Of a stretch of 14,453 nt of DNA, positions 1 to 9,181 are shown piece after piece; position 1 is the stretch's first letter, and each line of letters starts with the position of its first letter. The translations under genes were made by a program, and so were the position numbers. Source of the stretch: Synergistaceae bacterium (GTDB lineage: Bacteria; Synergistota; Synergistia; Synergistales; Thermovirgaceae). The stretch spans positions 2,639-17,091 of the forward strand of contig DMCT01000140.1 in NCBI GenBank assembly GCA_003446665.1. Reading direction: 5' to 3'. Below the pieces are notes generated by a model that saw nothing but the letters and a program-made list of their open reading frames with translations, was not told where the DNA came from and did no database searches.

Positions 1-1112
1 ATCAGTATATTTCCGTCCACAGCCATTCCTATGGTCAATATGATACCGGCTATTCCCGGCAAGGTAAGCGTAGCCTTCAGGCTTATCAGACCGGCGAAAA
101 GCAGTAAAATGCTCGAAAGCAGGGCCACGTTGGCCGCAACGCCAAGTTTTCCATAATAAAGAAACATAAAAATCAAAACGAGCACCGCACCCAGCATACC
201 GGCACGAAGCCCGGATCTTATGGAATCAGCCCCAAGGGTCGGACCAATCGACCGGTTTTCCAGGATTTCGACGGGCACCGGGAGGGCACCGGCTCTCAAC
301 ATTATCGCCAGACGCTGCGCCTCGGCCGTAGAGAACCTGCCCGAGATCTGGGCGTTCCCTCCACTGATACGTTCCTGCACGACGGGAGCGGAAATAACTT
401 TTCCGTCGAGCACTATGGCAATCTGCCGCCCTATATTACTCGCTGTCGCCTGGTCGAATTTTTCGGCTCCCTCGGCGTCGAACTCGATAGTGACAACAGG
501 TCTGCCCAGATTGTCGAAGGACGTTTTGGCATCTTTTAAAGATTTGCCGGTTACGTAAGTCTTTCCAAGAAGATAAATATCGTCTTCTTCTCCCCGAGCC
601 ACTTCGAGGTCCGTGTTTTCTTCGACACGCTCCGCGAATTCAGCGGCAAGCCCCTCTCTTTGCTCCCTTATGGACTCCCAACGGCGCAGCGCCTCCATGT
701 ATGCTTCCTGGCTTTCGTAGTTCGGACGCTGTGGCCCCGGCGGGAGGGGGGGTGAAGCATCCACGACCTCGCGGAACTCCAGCTGTGCCGTTTTACCTAT
801 CAGATCAAGGGCCGCTTCGGGATCTGAAACGCCGGGCAGGTCAACAATGACCCTGTCGCTTCCCTCACGCTGGATAACCGGCTCGGTCACGCCATATTGA
901 TCGACCCTGTTCCTCAAAACCGCTATAAGCCTCTGTACGCTGTCATCCGTCAACGGGTTTTCAGGCGTTCCTTTCGCCTGCAACAGGATATGGGCCCCTC
1001 CCCTGAGATCAAGCCCCAGGCGGATACGGCCTTCTATGGGAAAGACAGAGAACAGCGCCGCGACAATCACGATGCCGACGATGACAAGACGCCATCTGTC
1101 CTTTCTTTGCAT
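1..1112 (-). CDS. secD: Protein translocase subunit SecD, 3' part beyond the left edge
   Basis: SecD works with SecF and YajC beside SecYEG in the inner membrane and uses the proton or sodium gradient to help exported proteins leave the channel. The visible 370 codons start with an N-terminal membrane helix (about residues 9-26) and the SecD motif LGLDLRGG (32-39). The large extracytoplasmic domain follows, with RNRVDQYGV near 68-75 and DGKVISAPVV near 236-245. LRAGALPVP (272-280) leads into membrane helices from about 303, and the reading ends in GMAVDGN (362-368), the conserved helix that usually precedes FERIREE. Roughly the last 100 residues lie outside the window. The ATG at 1112 is supported by AAGGAGGT seven bases upstream. 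A charged, proline-started segment (about 120-155) looks like a lineage-specific insertion in the first periplasmic domain. secF probably follows, but it cannot be seen. Confidence 0.96.
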   Translation of the reverse strand, partial: MQRKDRWRLVIVGIVIVAALFSVFPIEGRIRLGLDLRGGAHILLQAKGTPENPLTDDSVQRLIAVLRNRVDQYGVTEPVIQREGSDRVIVDLPGVSDPEAALDLIGKTAQLEFREVVDASPPLPPGPQRPNYESQEAYMEALRRWESIREQREGLAAEFAERVEENTDLEVARGEEDDIYLLGKTYVTGKSLKDAKTSFDNLGRPVVTIEFDAEGAEKFDQATASNIGRQIAIVLDGKVISAPVVQERISGGNAQISGRFSTAEAQRLAIMLRAGALPVPVEILENRSIGPTLGADSIRSGLRAGMLGAVLVLIFMFLYYGKLGVAANVALLSSILLLFAGLISLKATLTLPGIAGIILTIGMAVDGNIL

Positions 1113-1152
1113 CGCGCGACCTCCTTTGCTTTGCCCTCCGGGCACCAATCAT

Positions 1153-1185
1153 AAAAAACGGAGCGGATGCGAGGCATCCACTCCG
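1153..1185 (-). terminator. Intrinsic terminator between yajC and secD
   Basis: On the minus strand a 12-bp stem (arms 1174-1185 and 1159-1170, one G-T wobble) closes a three-base loop (1171-1173) and is followed at once by six T (1158-1153). This is a textbook Rho-independent terminator for a transcript coming from yajC. On the plus strand no T run follows the stem, so it works in one direction only. It ends only about 40 bases before the secD start codon. Confidence 0.85.
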
Positions 1186-1209
1186 CCTCCGTTCCAGAAA
1201 ACAACGATA

Positions 1210-1581
1210 CTAACTTTCCTTTGATTCGTCCTCTTTAGTTCGGTTTTCCGTCTCTTCTTTCTTTGCTTTTCCGGAAGAGGAAGCGTCGGGCTCGACCGGG
1301 CTTTCGTCTTCGACCGAGGTGCGCTTCATCTGTATCGACGATTTGAGAACTCTTGCTTTGGTACCCTCGGCAATTTCAAGAATATAGCTGTCCTCTTTCA
1401 CGGCTTTCACAGTACCGAAAAAACCGCCAGCCGTAACGACCTGGTCTCCAGGCCGAATCGACGCCAACATCTCTTCATGTTTTCTTTGCCGTTTCTTTTG
1501 CGGCCTTATGATCAGGAAATAGAAAATGACCACGAACACCGCCAAAGGAAGAAGCATTCCCATTAAACCACTCTGCTGCAA
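1210..1581 (-). CDS. yajC: Preprotein translocase accessory subunit YajC
   Basis: YajC is a small single-pass membrane protein that joins SecD and SecF in the accessory complex of the Sec translocon. The 123-residue product has one hydrophobic helix (about 7-26) ending in the family signature FYFLIIRPQKKRQ. A small beta-rich cytoplasmic domain follows, with the typical RPGDQVVTAGGFFGTV (43-58). The last 35 or so residues form a low-complexity tail rich in Glu, Ser and Lys, longer than in many homologues. The start is a TTG at 1581, because AAGGAGG lies eight bases upstream. The next in-frame ATG (1563) would remove six residues and has no ribosome site of its own. It follows rex by 91 bases and precedes secD, the usual partner, but a terminator lies between them. 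Confidence 0.93.
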   Translation of the reverse strand: MQQSGLMGMLLPLAVFVVIFYFLIIRPQKKRQRKHEEMLASIRPGDQVVTAGGFFGTVKAVKEDSYILEIAEGTKARVLKSSIQMKRTSVEDESPVEPDASSSGKAKKEETENRTKEDESKES

Positions 1582-1629
1582 TTGCGACGCCTCCTTGCTC
1601 TATATTGTCCGTCCATTTTTGCAAAGAAC

Positions 1630-1638
1630 ATTCTATCA
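1630..1638 (-). promoter_or_regulatory. Candidate extended -10 promoter for yajC
   Basis: In the rex-yajC gap the minus strand carries TGATAGAAT, an extended -10 element (TG at 1638-1637, hexamer TAGAAT at 1635-1630, five of six to consensus). No good -35 hexamer lies 16-18 bases upstream. Transcription would start near 1623 and leave a leader of about 40 bases. A six-base-pair hairpin (CGGTTC/GAACCG) lies just upstream without a T run, so yajC may also be read through from rex. Confidence 0.35.
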
Positions 1639-1672
1639 TGATCGGTTCGCTTATAGAACCGGCTACCGGCCA

Positions 1673-2362
1673 CTACCTGGAAGTCGTACCCTTCAGGTAA
1701 AAGAGCAGCTTTTCCAGTTCTATGGAGATATCCACCCTGTACACCAAAACATCCTCAGGTACTGCTATGGCCGCCGTGGCAAAATTCAGAACACCTTTAA
1801 GCTTACCCGAAGATACGGCCTTGTCGACTACCTGCTGGGCAGCCGTCGGCGGAACGGTCAGGATTATGACTTCTATATCTTTTTCCTTCAGAATACCGGG
1901 CATGCTGTCCACGTGATAACAGGGTACCCCGTATATTGTCTTGCCCGTCTTCTCGGGATCATTGTCGAAAAGCGCCTCGATACGGAATTTTTCACTCCGG
2001 AGCGCCTTGTGACCCAAAAGCGCCTCTCCAAGTCGGCCGACCCCTACAAGTGCTATCTTCCATACCCTGTTAGGGGATAATATATCACTCACGTGGCGAT
2101 AGAGCCGTTCGACGTGATAACCAACGCCGCGTTTCCCGATTTCGCCGAAGTATGAAAGATCCTTCCGGACCTGACTGGCCTTCAGACCGAGCATATCCCC
2201 TATTTCCTGGGATGATACCACCATCCGACCTTCATCATGAAGCTGCGTCAAAAGCCTGTAATACTGGACAAGTCTTTCGACGGTAGGTTCGGCTATTCGA
2301 AACAGGCGTTCATCCGGCTGGATGGCTTTGTCTTGTTCTTTCCGGTTCCTTCCCCTGACCAT
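1673..2362 (-). CDS. rex: Redox-sensing transcriptional repressor Rex
   Basis: Rex is a cytoplasmic dimeric repressor that senses NADH/NAD+. It binds DNA when NADH is low and releases genes of fermentation and NADH reoxidation when NADH rises. From the ATG at 2362 the product has 229 residues. The N-terminal winged helix (about 25-88) includes SSQEIGDMLGLKASQVRKDL and the wing segment YFGEIGKRGVGY. A Rossmann domain follows with GVGRLG (107-112) and FDNDPEKTG (132-140), and the C-terminal helix (VDISIELEKLLFYLK) is the domain-swap helix of the family. A GTG directly after the eno stop (2371) would add three residues. I prefer the ATG because AGGTGA lies five bases before it. Placement beside enolase fits a regulator of central carbon and redox flow. 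I see no convincing Rex operator in the window. Confidence 0.95.
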   Translation of the reverse strand: MVRGRNRKEQDKAIQPDERLFRIAEPTVERLVQYYRLLTQLHDEGRMVVSSQEIGDMLGLKASQVRKDLSYFGEIGKRGVGYHVERLYRHVSDILSPNRVWKIALVGVGRLGEALLGHKALRSEKFRIEALFDNDPEKTGKTIYGVPCYHVDSMPGILKEKDIEVIILTVPPTAAQQVVDKAVSSGKLKGVLNFATAAIAVPEDVLVYRVDISIELEKLLFYLKGTTSR

Positions 2363-2367
2363 ACCAT

Positions 2368-2371
2368 TCAC

Positions 2372-2373
<2 letters not shown>
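2368..2373 (-). promoter_or_regulatory. rex ribosome binding site overlapping the eno stop codon
   Basis: The minus strand reads TAGGTGAATGGTATG. The last two bases of the eno stop TAG begin the Shine-Dalgarno sequence AGGTGA, which lies five bases before the rex ATG at 2362. Ribosomes finishing eno would therefore sit on the rex start site, the usual arrangement for translational coupling. The same string contains the alternative GTG start. Confidence 0.6.
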
Positions 2374-3700
<1,327 letters not shown>

Positions 3701-3738
3701 TTAAGGTTTTCTGCCCAACCAGTGTAGAAGGACCCTGG

Positions 3739-4011
3739 TTACCATGGCCTTCTCTCGCCGGTTACGGGCCGTTCTTCAAGGATTTCATATGCTATGGCGC
3801 CTCGTTTCAGGTTCGGCTCCGTATACGGCAGGACCTTTACAGAAAGGACTTTCCCGGGAAAGGCTATCTCTATCAGGTCGCCTTCTTTGACCTCTTTCGA
3901 TGCCTTCGCTACCGCTGCGTTCACGCGCACCGCTCCGATGTCGATCATCTGTCGCGCCAGACTCCGTCGCTTTATGATTCGCGCGAGCTTGAGAAACCTG
4001 TCAAGTCGCAT
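3739..4011 (-). CDS. rqcP: Small S4-domain RNA-binding protein, RqcP (YabO) type
   Basis: The product is a 90-residue basic protein that is almost entirely an S4 RNA-binding domain. MRLDRFLKLARIIKRR at the N-terminus, SLARQMIDIGAVRVN (17-31) and KASKEVKEGDLIEI (37-50) match the short S4 proteins known as RqcP in Bacillus. RqcP binds 23S rRNA on stalled 50S subunits and helps RqcH add alanine tails to blocked nascent chains. Hsp15 (HslR) is a related, slightly larger family that acts on similar substrates, so the exact role rests on homology. The ATG at 4011 is chosen because GGAGG lies eight bases upstream; a TTG seven codons earlier would overlap that site. It sits between rpoD and eno with its own candidate promoter, and no rqcH is visible here. 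Confidence 0.8.
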   Translation of the reverse strand: MRLDRFLKLARIIKRRSLARQMIDIGAVRVNAAVAKASKEVKEGDLIEIAFPGKVLSVKVLPYTEPNLKRGAIAYEILEERPVTGERRPW

Positions 4012-4041
4012 TCTTCGTTCCTCCGGGAACAAACATTATCG

Positions 4042-4050
4042 ATTATAACA
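4042..4050 (-). promoter_or_regulatory. Extended -10 promoter for the rqcP-eno-rex group
   Basis: In the 110-base gap after rpoD the minus strand carries TGTTATAAT, a perfect extended -10 (TG at 4050-4049, TATAAT at 4047-4042). No clear -35 lies 16-18 bases upstream, which extended -10 promoters can do without. The start point would be near 4035, about 25 bases before the S4-domain ATG. I see no clear terminator after rpoD, so this promoter may add to read-through from dnaG-rpoD. Confidence 0.55.
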
Positions 4051-4121
4051 AAAGCTTCGGGGTTCAGGCTGTTCCGATTTTAAACCGGATGCCGAAGACC
4101 CCTTGGTTTTTCTGTCGCAAT

Positions 4122-5273
4122 CTATTCAAGGAAATCCCTGAGCTTTTTACTCCTGCTGGGATGTCGTAGCTTTCTCAATGCCTTTGCCTCTATCTGGCGA
4201 ATCCTCTCCCGAGTTACTCCAAACCGGCGCCCCACTTCTTCCAAAGTGTAAGGGTGGCCGTCCTCAAGGCCAAACCTTAACCGGAGAACCTCTTTCTCTC
4301 TTTCAGTCAGGTCCTCGAGCATACCTTCCAGTTGTTCCCTCAAAAGTTGCCCGGCAGCCGCATCTTCAGGACTCGGAAGCTCTTTGTCTTCGATAAAGTC
4401 CCCGAGCTGACTGTCTTCTTCCTCGCCGATCGGAGTCTCCAGGGAAACGGGTTCCTGGGCGATACGCTGTATCTCTTCAACCCTTTCGGAGCCGATCCCC
4501 ATCTCATTGGCAATTTCCTCGGCCGTGGGTTCTCTGCCGAGCCGCTGGACCAACTGTCTTGAGATGCGTATCAGCTTGTTGATGGTTTCGACCATGTGTA
4601 CAGGGATCCTGATGGTCCTGGCCTGGTCCGCGATGGCTCTCGTTATCGCCTGCCTGATCCACCATGTGGCATAGGTACTGAACTTGAATCCCTTTCGGTA
4701 ATCGAACTTTTCAACGGCCCGAATCAACCCGAGGTTTCCCTCCTGGATCAGATCGAGGAAAAGCATACCCCTGCCGATATACTTCTTCGCGATACTGACA
4801 ACAAGCCTCAGGTTAGCCTCGACCAGCTTGGCCTTTCCCACAGGGTCGCCCGCCTCAACCCGTTTTGCCAGTTCGACTTCTTCTTCCGGTTTCAAAAGGG
4901 GAATCTTCCCTATTTCCCGCAGGTACATTCTCACAGGGTCCGAAAGGGGCAGATCCTCGAGATCTCCCATTTCCTCCGCAAATTCCGCTACCGGGGCGGT
5001 TTCTTCGGGTCCTCCCTCACTCTTGCGCTTTTCTTCCTCTACTAGATCTATCCCCAGTTCCATCAGGTTAAAATAGAGATTGTCCAGTGTTTCAGCGTTT
5101 ACGAGCTCTGCAGGAATGTGTTTTTCGATGTCTTCATACGTTACAAACCCCTTTTCCCTTCCCACATGGAAAAGTTCCTTCACGTTTTCGATGTAACCCA
5201 TGATCTCTTTAGATTCCATCTCCGTGGCTTTTGCCCCTTCCGCGTCGGGTTGGCTTCCCTTTTTCTTTGCCAT
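4122..5273 (-). CDS. rpoD: Primary (housekeeping) sigma factor RpoD / SigA
   Basis: This sigma-70 family factor directs core RNA polymerase to most housekeeping promoters. The 383-residue product has a short region 1.1 (about 22-80) and an acidic linker. Region 1.2 contains [16 protein letters not shown] (112-127). Region 2 contains [35 protein letters not shown] and the -10 reading and melting segment [17 protein letters not shown] (198-214). Region 3 follows, with the sigma finger [14 protein letters not shown] (283-296). Region 4 has the helix-turn-helix [21 protein letters not shown] (342-362) that reads the -35. The large non-conserved region of proteobacterial RpoD is absent, as in SigA of Gram-positive and many other anaerobic bacteria. 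Its ATG lies one base after the dnaG stop, and AAGGAGG lies within the end of dnaG, so the two genes are probably co-translated. Confidence 0.98.
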   Translation of the reverse strand: MAKKKGSQPDAEGAKATEMESKEIMGYIENVKELFHVGREKGFVTYEDIEKHIPAELVNAETLDNLYFNLMELGIDLVEEEKRKSEGGPEETAPVAEFAEEMGDLEDLPLSDPVRMYLREIGKIPLLKPEEEVELAKRVEAGDPVGKAKLVEANLRLVVSIAKKYIGRGMLFLDLIQEGNLGLIRAVEKFDYRKGFKFSTYATWWIRQAITRAIADQARTIRIPVHMVETINKLIRISRQLVQRLGREPTAEEIANEMGIGSERVEEIQRIAQEPVSLETPIGEEEDSQLGDFIEDKELPSPEDAAAGQLLREQLEGMLEDLTEREKEVLRLRFGLEDGHPYTLEEVGRRFGVTRERIRQIEAKALRKLRHPSRSKKLRDFLE

Positions 5274-5274
5274 C

Positions 5275-6999
5275 CTATCGGGAACCTCCTTTCAGGGCCT
5301 TCGCGAGATCGGCGAACTCACGGACTTCCTCGATCGAAGCCTCCCCGCGTGCCTTTTTTTCCTTCAGAAACAGAAATCGCCGGTAGTTCTTCTTTCTTTT
5401 CAAGGCCTCAAGAAGAACCTCCCAACGGTTATTTCCTTCGTATTCTTCAAGATGCGCCCCGCCGGCCGCCAAAATAGCCATGGGACGACGTTCCCCCGTT
5501 TCGAGCCAGCGACTTTCCAGTTCGGCCGGTTCCTCACCCTGTATAAGTGCGGCCGTGACAGACTTTACCGCCTCGTCGTGCAGAAGCGGAAAGACCAGCT
5601 CGGGCGGGACCGTGGCTCGCAGTCTTGGATCGATCCATAAAAGATAACACAAAGCCGCCTCGAGCGGATCAACAGTTTCTGCTTTACCCTCTGCAGCTAT
5701 ATCTTCACCGGCAGGACGTTTTTTTTGGCCCTTTCGTGTCCTCGATTTTCTCTCTTTCTCCAGGACACCAACGATTTCCGGCAGAAGAAGCCCGAGGCCT
5801 TTTGCCACTTCGGGCAAGTACCTGTTCGCCTCAAGCGCCGGGAGGGACGCCAGCCCTTCTATGATCTCTCTCCTGGCCCTGCTTCGTTTCGATTCATCGG
5901 TCAGTTCCGCCTCTTTCGTCCGGATGTGAAAAAGCGGTAACGGATCGGCTGTTTCAAGAAGCTTATCTAATCTGTCGAAACCTCCTTCCGAGGAAAGAAG
6001 GTCATCCGGGTCCATCCCTTCCGGGAGAGAGACGACCCTTATATCCAGCCCGGCACCCTGCAGCAGGTACATACCTCTGATCGCGGCTTCCTGCCCTGCT
6101 ATGTCCGCATCGTAACAGATAAGGCATTGGTCCGAAAAGCGCTTTAGAAGCGTCGCCTGTTCTTCTGTAAGAGAAGTACCCAAAGTAGCCACCGTTTCCG
6201 GAAATCCGGCCATGTGCATTTTGATGGCGTCCATGTAGCCTTCCACCAGAATCGCCCTGTTTTTCTCCTTTATTGCCTTTTTCGCCGCGTCAAGGAGAAA
6301 AAGGGTAGATCTTTTGCTGTAAATGGGGCTCTCCGGGCTATTTATGTATTTGGCCCCGTCGCCAGATATGGTCCTTCCGCCAAAGGCGATTATTCGCCCA
6401 CGCACATCCTTTATTGGAAACAATATCCGGCCCCTGAACCGGTCATAAGTCCCCTTTTCCCCGTTTATAAGGAGGCCTGCCTGGGCGGCCTGTTCGGGCG
6501 GGAAACCAGCCTTTGCGAAATGCCGTTTCAGCGAATCCCAACCGGGCGGGGCCCAGCCAATTTCGAATCTCATGATGTTTTTTGAGTCTATCCCTCTTTT
6601 TTCCAGATATGATCTCGCTGTTTCCGCTCCCGCAGACTGAATCTGCCTCCTGTAAAAGGCATGAGCTTCTTTCATGAGGTCATATAGATCCACTGCACCC
6701 TTGCCGTTTTGGGTGGATTTCAGGCTCACTCCAGCCCTTTCTGCGAGAAGGCGCAAGGCTTCCGGAAAGGAGAGTCTTTCCTGCTCCATGACAAAGGTAA
6801 AGACATCCCCGCCCCTGCCGCAACCGAAACAGTGCCATGTCTGTCTTTCAGGAGAAACATAAAAAGATGGTGTCTTTTCGCTGTGAAAGGGGCACAATGC
6901 CCTGTAGTTCCGGCCCGCGCGGCCCAAATGGAGGTAGTCGGCTATGACGTCGACGATATCCAGGCGTTCCTTTACTTCTTCTATTTCCTCTCTTGACAT
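5275..6999 (-). CDS. dnaG: DNA primase DnaG
   Basis: DnaG makes the short RNA primers that start Okazaki fragments and lagging-strand synthesis, working with the replicative helicase. The 574-residue protein has three domains. The N-terminal CHC2 zinc finger uses Cys36, His39 (CPFH), Cys57 and Cys60 (CFGC). The catalytic core carries [20 protein letters not shown] (190-209), KYINSPES and a TOPRIM fold with Glu253 in VEGYMD and Asp297 and Asp299 in YDAD. The C-terminal region (from about 400) is poorly conserved and is where the helicase-binding domain should lie; it opens with a basic linker. The ATG at 6999 has GGGAGG nine bases upstream. It starts only 21 bases after a terminator-like palindrome and runs into rpoD with one base between, as in the core of the classical rpsU-dnaG-rpoD operon. 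No rpsU is present. Confidence 0.97.
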   Translation of the reverse strand: MSREEIEEVKERLDIVDVIADYLHLGRAGRNYRALCPFHSEKTPSFYVSPERQTWHCFGCGRGGDVFTFVMEQERLSFPEALRLLAERAGVSLKSTQNGKGAVDLYDLMKEAHAFYRRQIQSAGAETARSYLEKRGIDSKNIMRFEIGWAPPGWDSLKRHFAKAGFPPEQAAQAGLLINGEKGTYDRFRGRILFPIKDVRGRIIAFGGRTISGDGAKYINSPESPIYSKRSTLFLLDAAKKAIKEKNRAILVEGYMDAIKMHMAGFPETVATLGTSLTEEQATLLKRFSDQCLICYDADIAGQEAAIRGMYLLQGAGLDIRVVSLPEGMDPDDLLSSEGGFDRLDKLLETADPLPLFHIRTKEAELTDESKRSRARREIIEGLASLPALEANRYLPEVAKGLGLLLPEIVGVLEKERKSRTRKGQKKRPAGEDIAAEGKAETVDPLEAALCYLLWIDPRLRATVPPELVFPLLHDEAVKSVTAALIQGEEPAELESRWLETGERRPMAILAAGGAHLEEYEGNNRWEVLLEALKRKKNYRRFLFLKEKKARGEASIEEVREFADLAKALKGGSR

Positions 7000-7020
7000 T
7001 CCGGAGTACCTCCCTCAGGC

Positions 7021-7050
7021 AAAAGGGGAGAGCACCGGCTCTCCCCTTTT
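7021..7050 (-). terminator. Symmetrical terminator-like hairpin between hppA and dnaG
   Basis: A perfect inverted repeat, with arms 7021-7033 and 7038-7050 and a four-base loop, has a GC-rich core flanked by four A on one side and four T on the other. It could stop transcripts on either strand. The T run is short (TTTTG), so stopping may be partial. The likely role is to end hppA transcripts. It also sits just before the dnaG ribosome site and would control any transcript entering dnaG. Confidence 0.7.
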
Positions 7051-7086
7051 GCCAATTTTATGCCTTTCAAGGGACCGTGCAGTCTT

Positions 7087-7115
7087 TTTAAATCAGAAAA
7101 GAGGAGCCAACACAA
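7087..7115 (-). promoter_or_regulatory. Weak candidate promoter for dnaG-rpoD
   Basis: The minus strand has TTGTGT (7115-7110), a 17-base spacer ending in TGA, then TTTAAA (7092-7087). The hexamers match consensus at three and four of six positions, and a TG extension is present. The -10 lies directly after the hppA stop codon. Transcription would start near 7080, giving an 80-base leader that contains the hairpin at 7021-7050. The match is modest and could be chance. Confidence 0.3.
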
Positions 7116-9051
7116 GTGCGACCACCGACATGAGCTTGATGAGAATGTTCAGACTCGGTCCCGCAGTGTCCTTGAAGGGGTCCCCTACGGTATCTCCTAC
7201 CACGGCCGCAGCGTGCGGCTCGGAACCTTTGCCGCCATGATGACCCTCTTCTATGAATTTTTTGGCATTGTCCCAAGCCCCGCCCGCGTTGGACATGAAA
7301 ATGGCCATCATTACACCCGTGACTATAGATCCGCCCAGGAGTCCTCCCAGAGCTTCAGCTCCGAGGAACAACCCCACCAAAACGGGGGTGATAACCGCCA
7401 GAAGCCCCGGAACAACCATTTCCTTAAGGGATGCGGCCGTCGAAATATCGACGCAACGTTCGTATTCCGGACGACCGGTTCCTTCCATGATACCCGGAAC
7501 TTCACGGAATTGCCTCCGCACCTCATCGATCATCTTCGATGCGGCCCGGCCCACGGCCTGTATGGTCATGGCGCTAAACAAAAAGGGCAGCATGCCGCCT
7601 ACGAAAAGGCCGACCATGACTTTCGGGTTGTTCAAATCGATTACATCCACACCCACCGCAGTCGCGTACGCCGCGAAAAGAGCAAGCGCTGTAAGCGCCG
7701 CACTGCCTATCGCGAGCCCTTTCCCTATCGCCGCGGTGGTATTCCCCACGGCGTCAAGCTTGTCGGTTATTTTCCTGACCTCCGGGGGCATATGACTCAT
7801 TTCAGCAATGCCGCCCGCGTTGTCCGAGATGGGGCCGTAGGCGTCCACACTGAGCGACATGCCGGTAATGGAAAGCATGCCCACCGCTGCACAGGCAATA
7901 CCGTAAAGCCCTCCGAATTTCACGCCGACAAGTATCGCCCCGCAGATAAGGAGTACGGGAACGGCCGTCGATTTCATTCCCACTCCGAGCCCGGCAAGGA
8001 TGTTGGTTGCCGTCCCTGTCTCGGAGGATTGGGCTATCTGTTTTACCGGGCTGTAACCGGCCGAGGTGTAAATTTCGGTTACGATTCCTATAAGAACGCC
8101 CACGGCGACACCGGACGCAACGGCGAAAAAGAGGGTACCATCATCGAAAAGGCTTTTTGTCAGGAAAAAGGAGCCGACAATCATAAAGGCTCCGGTAACC
8201 ATCGTACCGACACGCAAGGCAAGCTGCGGGTCGCCACCCTCCTTTACCCTTACGAAGAAAGTCCCGATAACCGCTGAAACTATGCCCAACGTGGCCAAAA
8301 GGAGTGGGTAGGCCACTCCTAAATCACCGAAGGCGACAAGACCTATCGCCATTGCAGCTATGATTGAATTTACATATGACTCGAAGAGGTCCGCTCCCAT
8401 GCCTGCTATGTCGCCCACGTTGTCGCCCACGTTGTCTGCGATGACCGCCGGGTTCCTTGGATCGTCCTCGGGAATCCCCGCTTCTACTTTTCCTACGAGG
8501 TCCGCACCTACATCAGCCGCCTTGGTGTAGATACCACCACCGACGCGCGCAAAGAGGGCGATGGAACTGGCCCCGAAACCGAAACCGGTGATGAGCGAGG
8601 GGTCACGGTACATAAAATAGCTGATTACGATACCCAGGAGGCCTATGCCGACAACGGACATGCCCATTACTGTCCCGCCCATAAAGGCTATCCTGAGGGC
8701 AGGGTTTACGCCTTCGCTCGCGGCGAAAGCCGTCTTCCCGTTGGCCCCGGTGGCTACTTTCATGCCCACGTAACCGGCCAGTCCGCTGCATAGGGCACCG
8801 AAAATGAAAGAAACCGATGAAGCCATGTTGATTTTCCACCCCAAAAGAAGAGCGACTACAACGACAAAGGGGACAAGCGCCTTGTATTCCCTGGCCAGAA
8901 ACGTCATGGCGCCTTTCTGGATGATCGTTGAAAGCTCGACGACCTTTTCGTTCGCAACTTCGAAAGCCCGGACCCTGCCCGTGGCGATTACGGCGTAAAC
9001 CAGGGCGAGGAGACCGGCCCCTCCCACAATCATGAGAATCTGCGTATCCAT
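7093..9051 (-). CDS. hppA: K+-dependent, probably Na+-pumping membrane pyrophosphatase
   Basis: This integral membrane enzyme splits pyrophosphate and uses the energy to pump Na+ or H+ out of the cytoplasm. The 652-residue product has the repeated hydrophobic helices of the family (about 16). Active-site motifs are all visible: DLVGKVE (184-190), DDPRNP (196-201), DNVGDNVGD (206-214), [10 protein letters not shown] (409-418) and [17 protein letters not shown] near the C-terminus. In [10 protein letters not shown] (436-445) Ala440 and Gly443 occupy the positions that are Lys and Thr in K+-independent enzymes, so K+ dependence is expected. Glu224 in ADLFESY is the gate glutamate found in Na+-transporting members, but some proton pumps share it, so the ion is inferred. 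The ATG at 9051 has AAGGAGG nine bases upstream. The gene stands alone, with its own promoter and a hairpin on each side. Confidence 0.96.
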   Translation of the reverse strand: MDTQILMIVGGAGLLALVYAVIATGRVRAFEVANEKVVELSTIIQKGAMTFLAREYKALVPFVVVVALLLGWKINMASSVSFIFGALCSGLAGYVGMKVATGANGKTAFAASEGVNPALRIAFMGGTVMGMSVVGIGLLGIVISYFMYRDPSLITGFGFGASSIALFARVGGGIYTKAADVGADLVGKVEAGIPEDDPRNPAVIADNVGDNVGDIAGMGADLFESYVNSIIAAMAIGLVAFGDLGVAYPLLLATLGIVSAVIGTFFVRVKEGGDPQLALRVGTMVTGAFMIVGSFFLTKSLFDDGTLFFAVASGVAVGVLIGIVTEIYTSAGYSPVKQIAQSSETGTATNILAGLGVGMKSTAVPVLLICGAILVGVKFGGLYGIACAAVGMLSITGMSLSVDAYGPISDNAGGIAEMSHMPPEVRKITDKLDAVGNTTAAIGKGLAIGSAALTALALFAAYATAVGVDVIDLNNPKVMVGLFVGGMLPFLFSAMTIQAVGRAASKMIDEVRRQFREVPGIMEGTGRPEYERCVDISTAASLKEMVVPGLLAVITPVLVGLFLGAEALGGLLGGSIVTGVMMAIFMSNAGGAWDNAKKFIEEGHHGGKGSEPHAAAVVGDTVGDPFKDTAGPSLNILIKLMSVVALVLAPLF

Positions 9052-9102
9052 TCAAAGAAACCTCCTTATGCCTGTACTCGATAAAGTTGTTCCTGCAAAG
9101 AA

Positions 9103-9124
9103 CTGCCCGCTCGCAAGCGGGCAG
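9103..9124 (-). other. Stable hairpin in the hppA leader
   Basis: A nine-base-pair perfect stem (arms 9103-9111 and 9116-9124, mostly G-C) closes a four-base loop. On the minus strand it is followed by TTCTTTG, an interrupted T run. It lies downstream of the hppA promoter, starting about 14 bases after the expected transcription start. It may be an inefficient terminator for mobB transcripts, an attenuator, or a 5' stem that protects hppA mRNA. Sequence alone does not decide. Confidence 0.6.
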
Positions 9125-9144
9125 CAGACGTTCAAGCGACCATC

Positions 9145-9173
9145 ATTATAGTCTCGCCTGCGACAACAGACAA
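9145..9173 (-). promoter_or_regulatory. Sigma-70 promoter of hppA
   Basis: The minus strand carries TTGTCT (9173-9168), a 17-base spacer and a perfect TATAAT (9150-9145). This is the best promoter match in the window. It lies wholly in the gap just after the mobB stop codon. Transcription should start near 9138 and give an hppA leader of about 87 bases. Confidence 0.7.
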
Positions 9174-9181
9174 GAGCATTT

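Noticed and set aside
4012..4121. A terminator after rpoD.
   Set aside because: Short inverted repeats exist (CTTCGG/CCGAAG, CCGG/TCGG), but no GC-rich stem is followed by a T run.
7060..8277. A 405-codon open frame on the plus strand opposite hppA.
   Set aside because: Its product is rich in His, Arg and Gly with no domain, as expected from the reverse of a Gly/Ala/Val-rich membrane gene. hppA is certain on the other strand.
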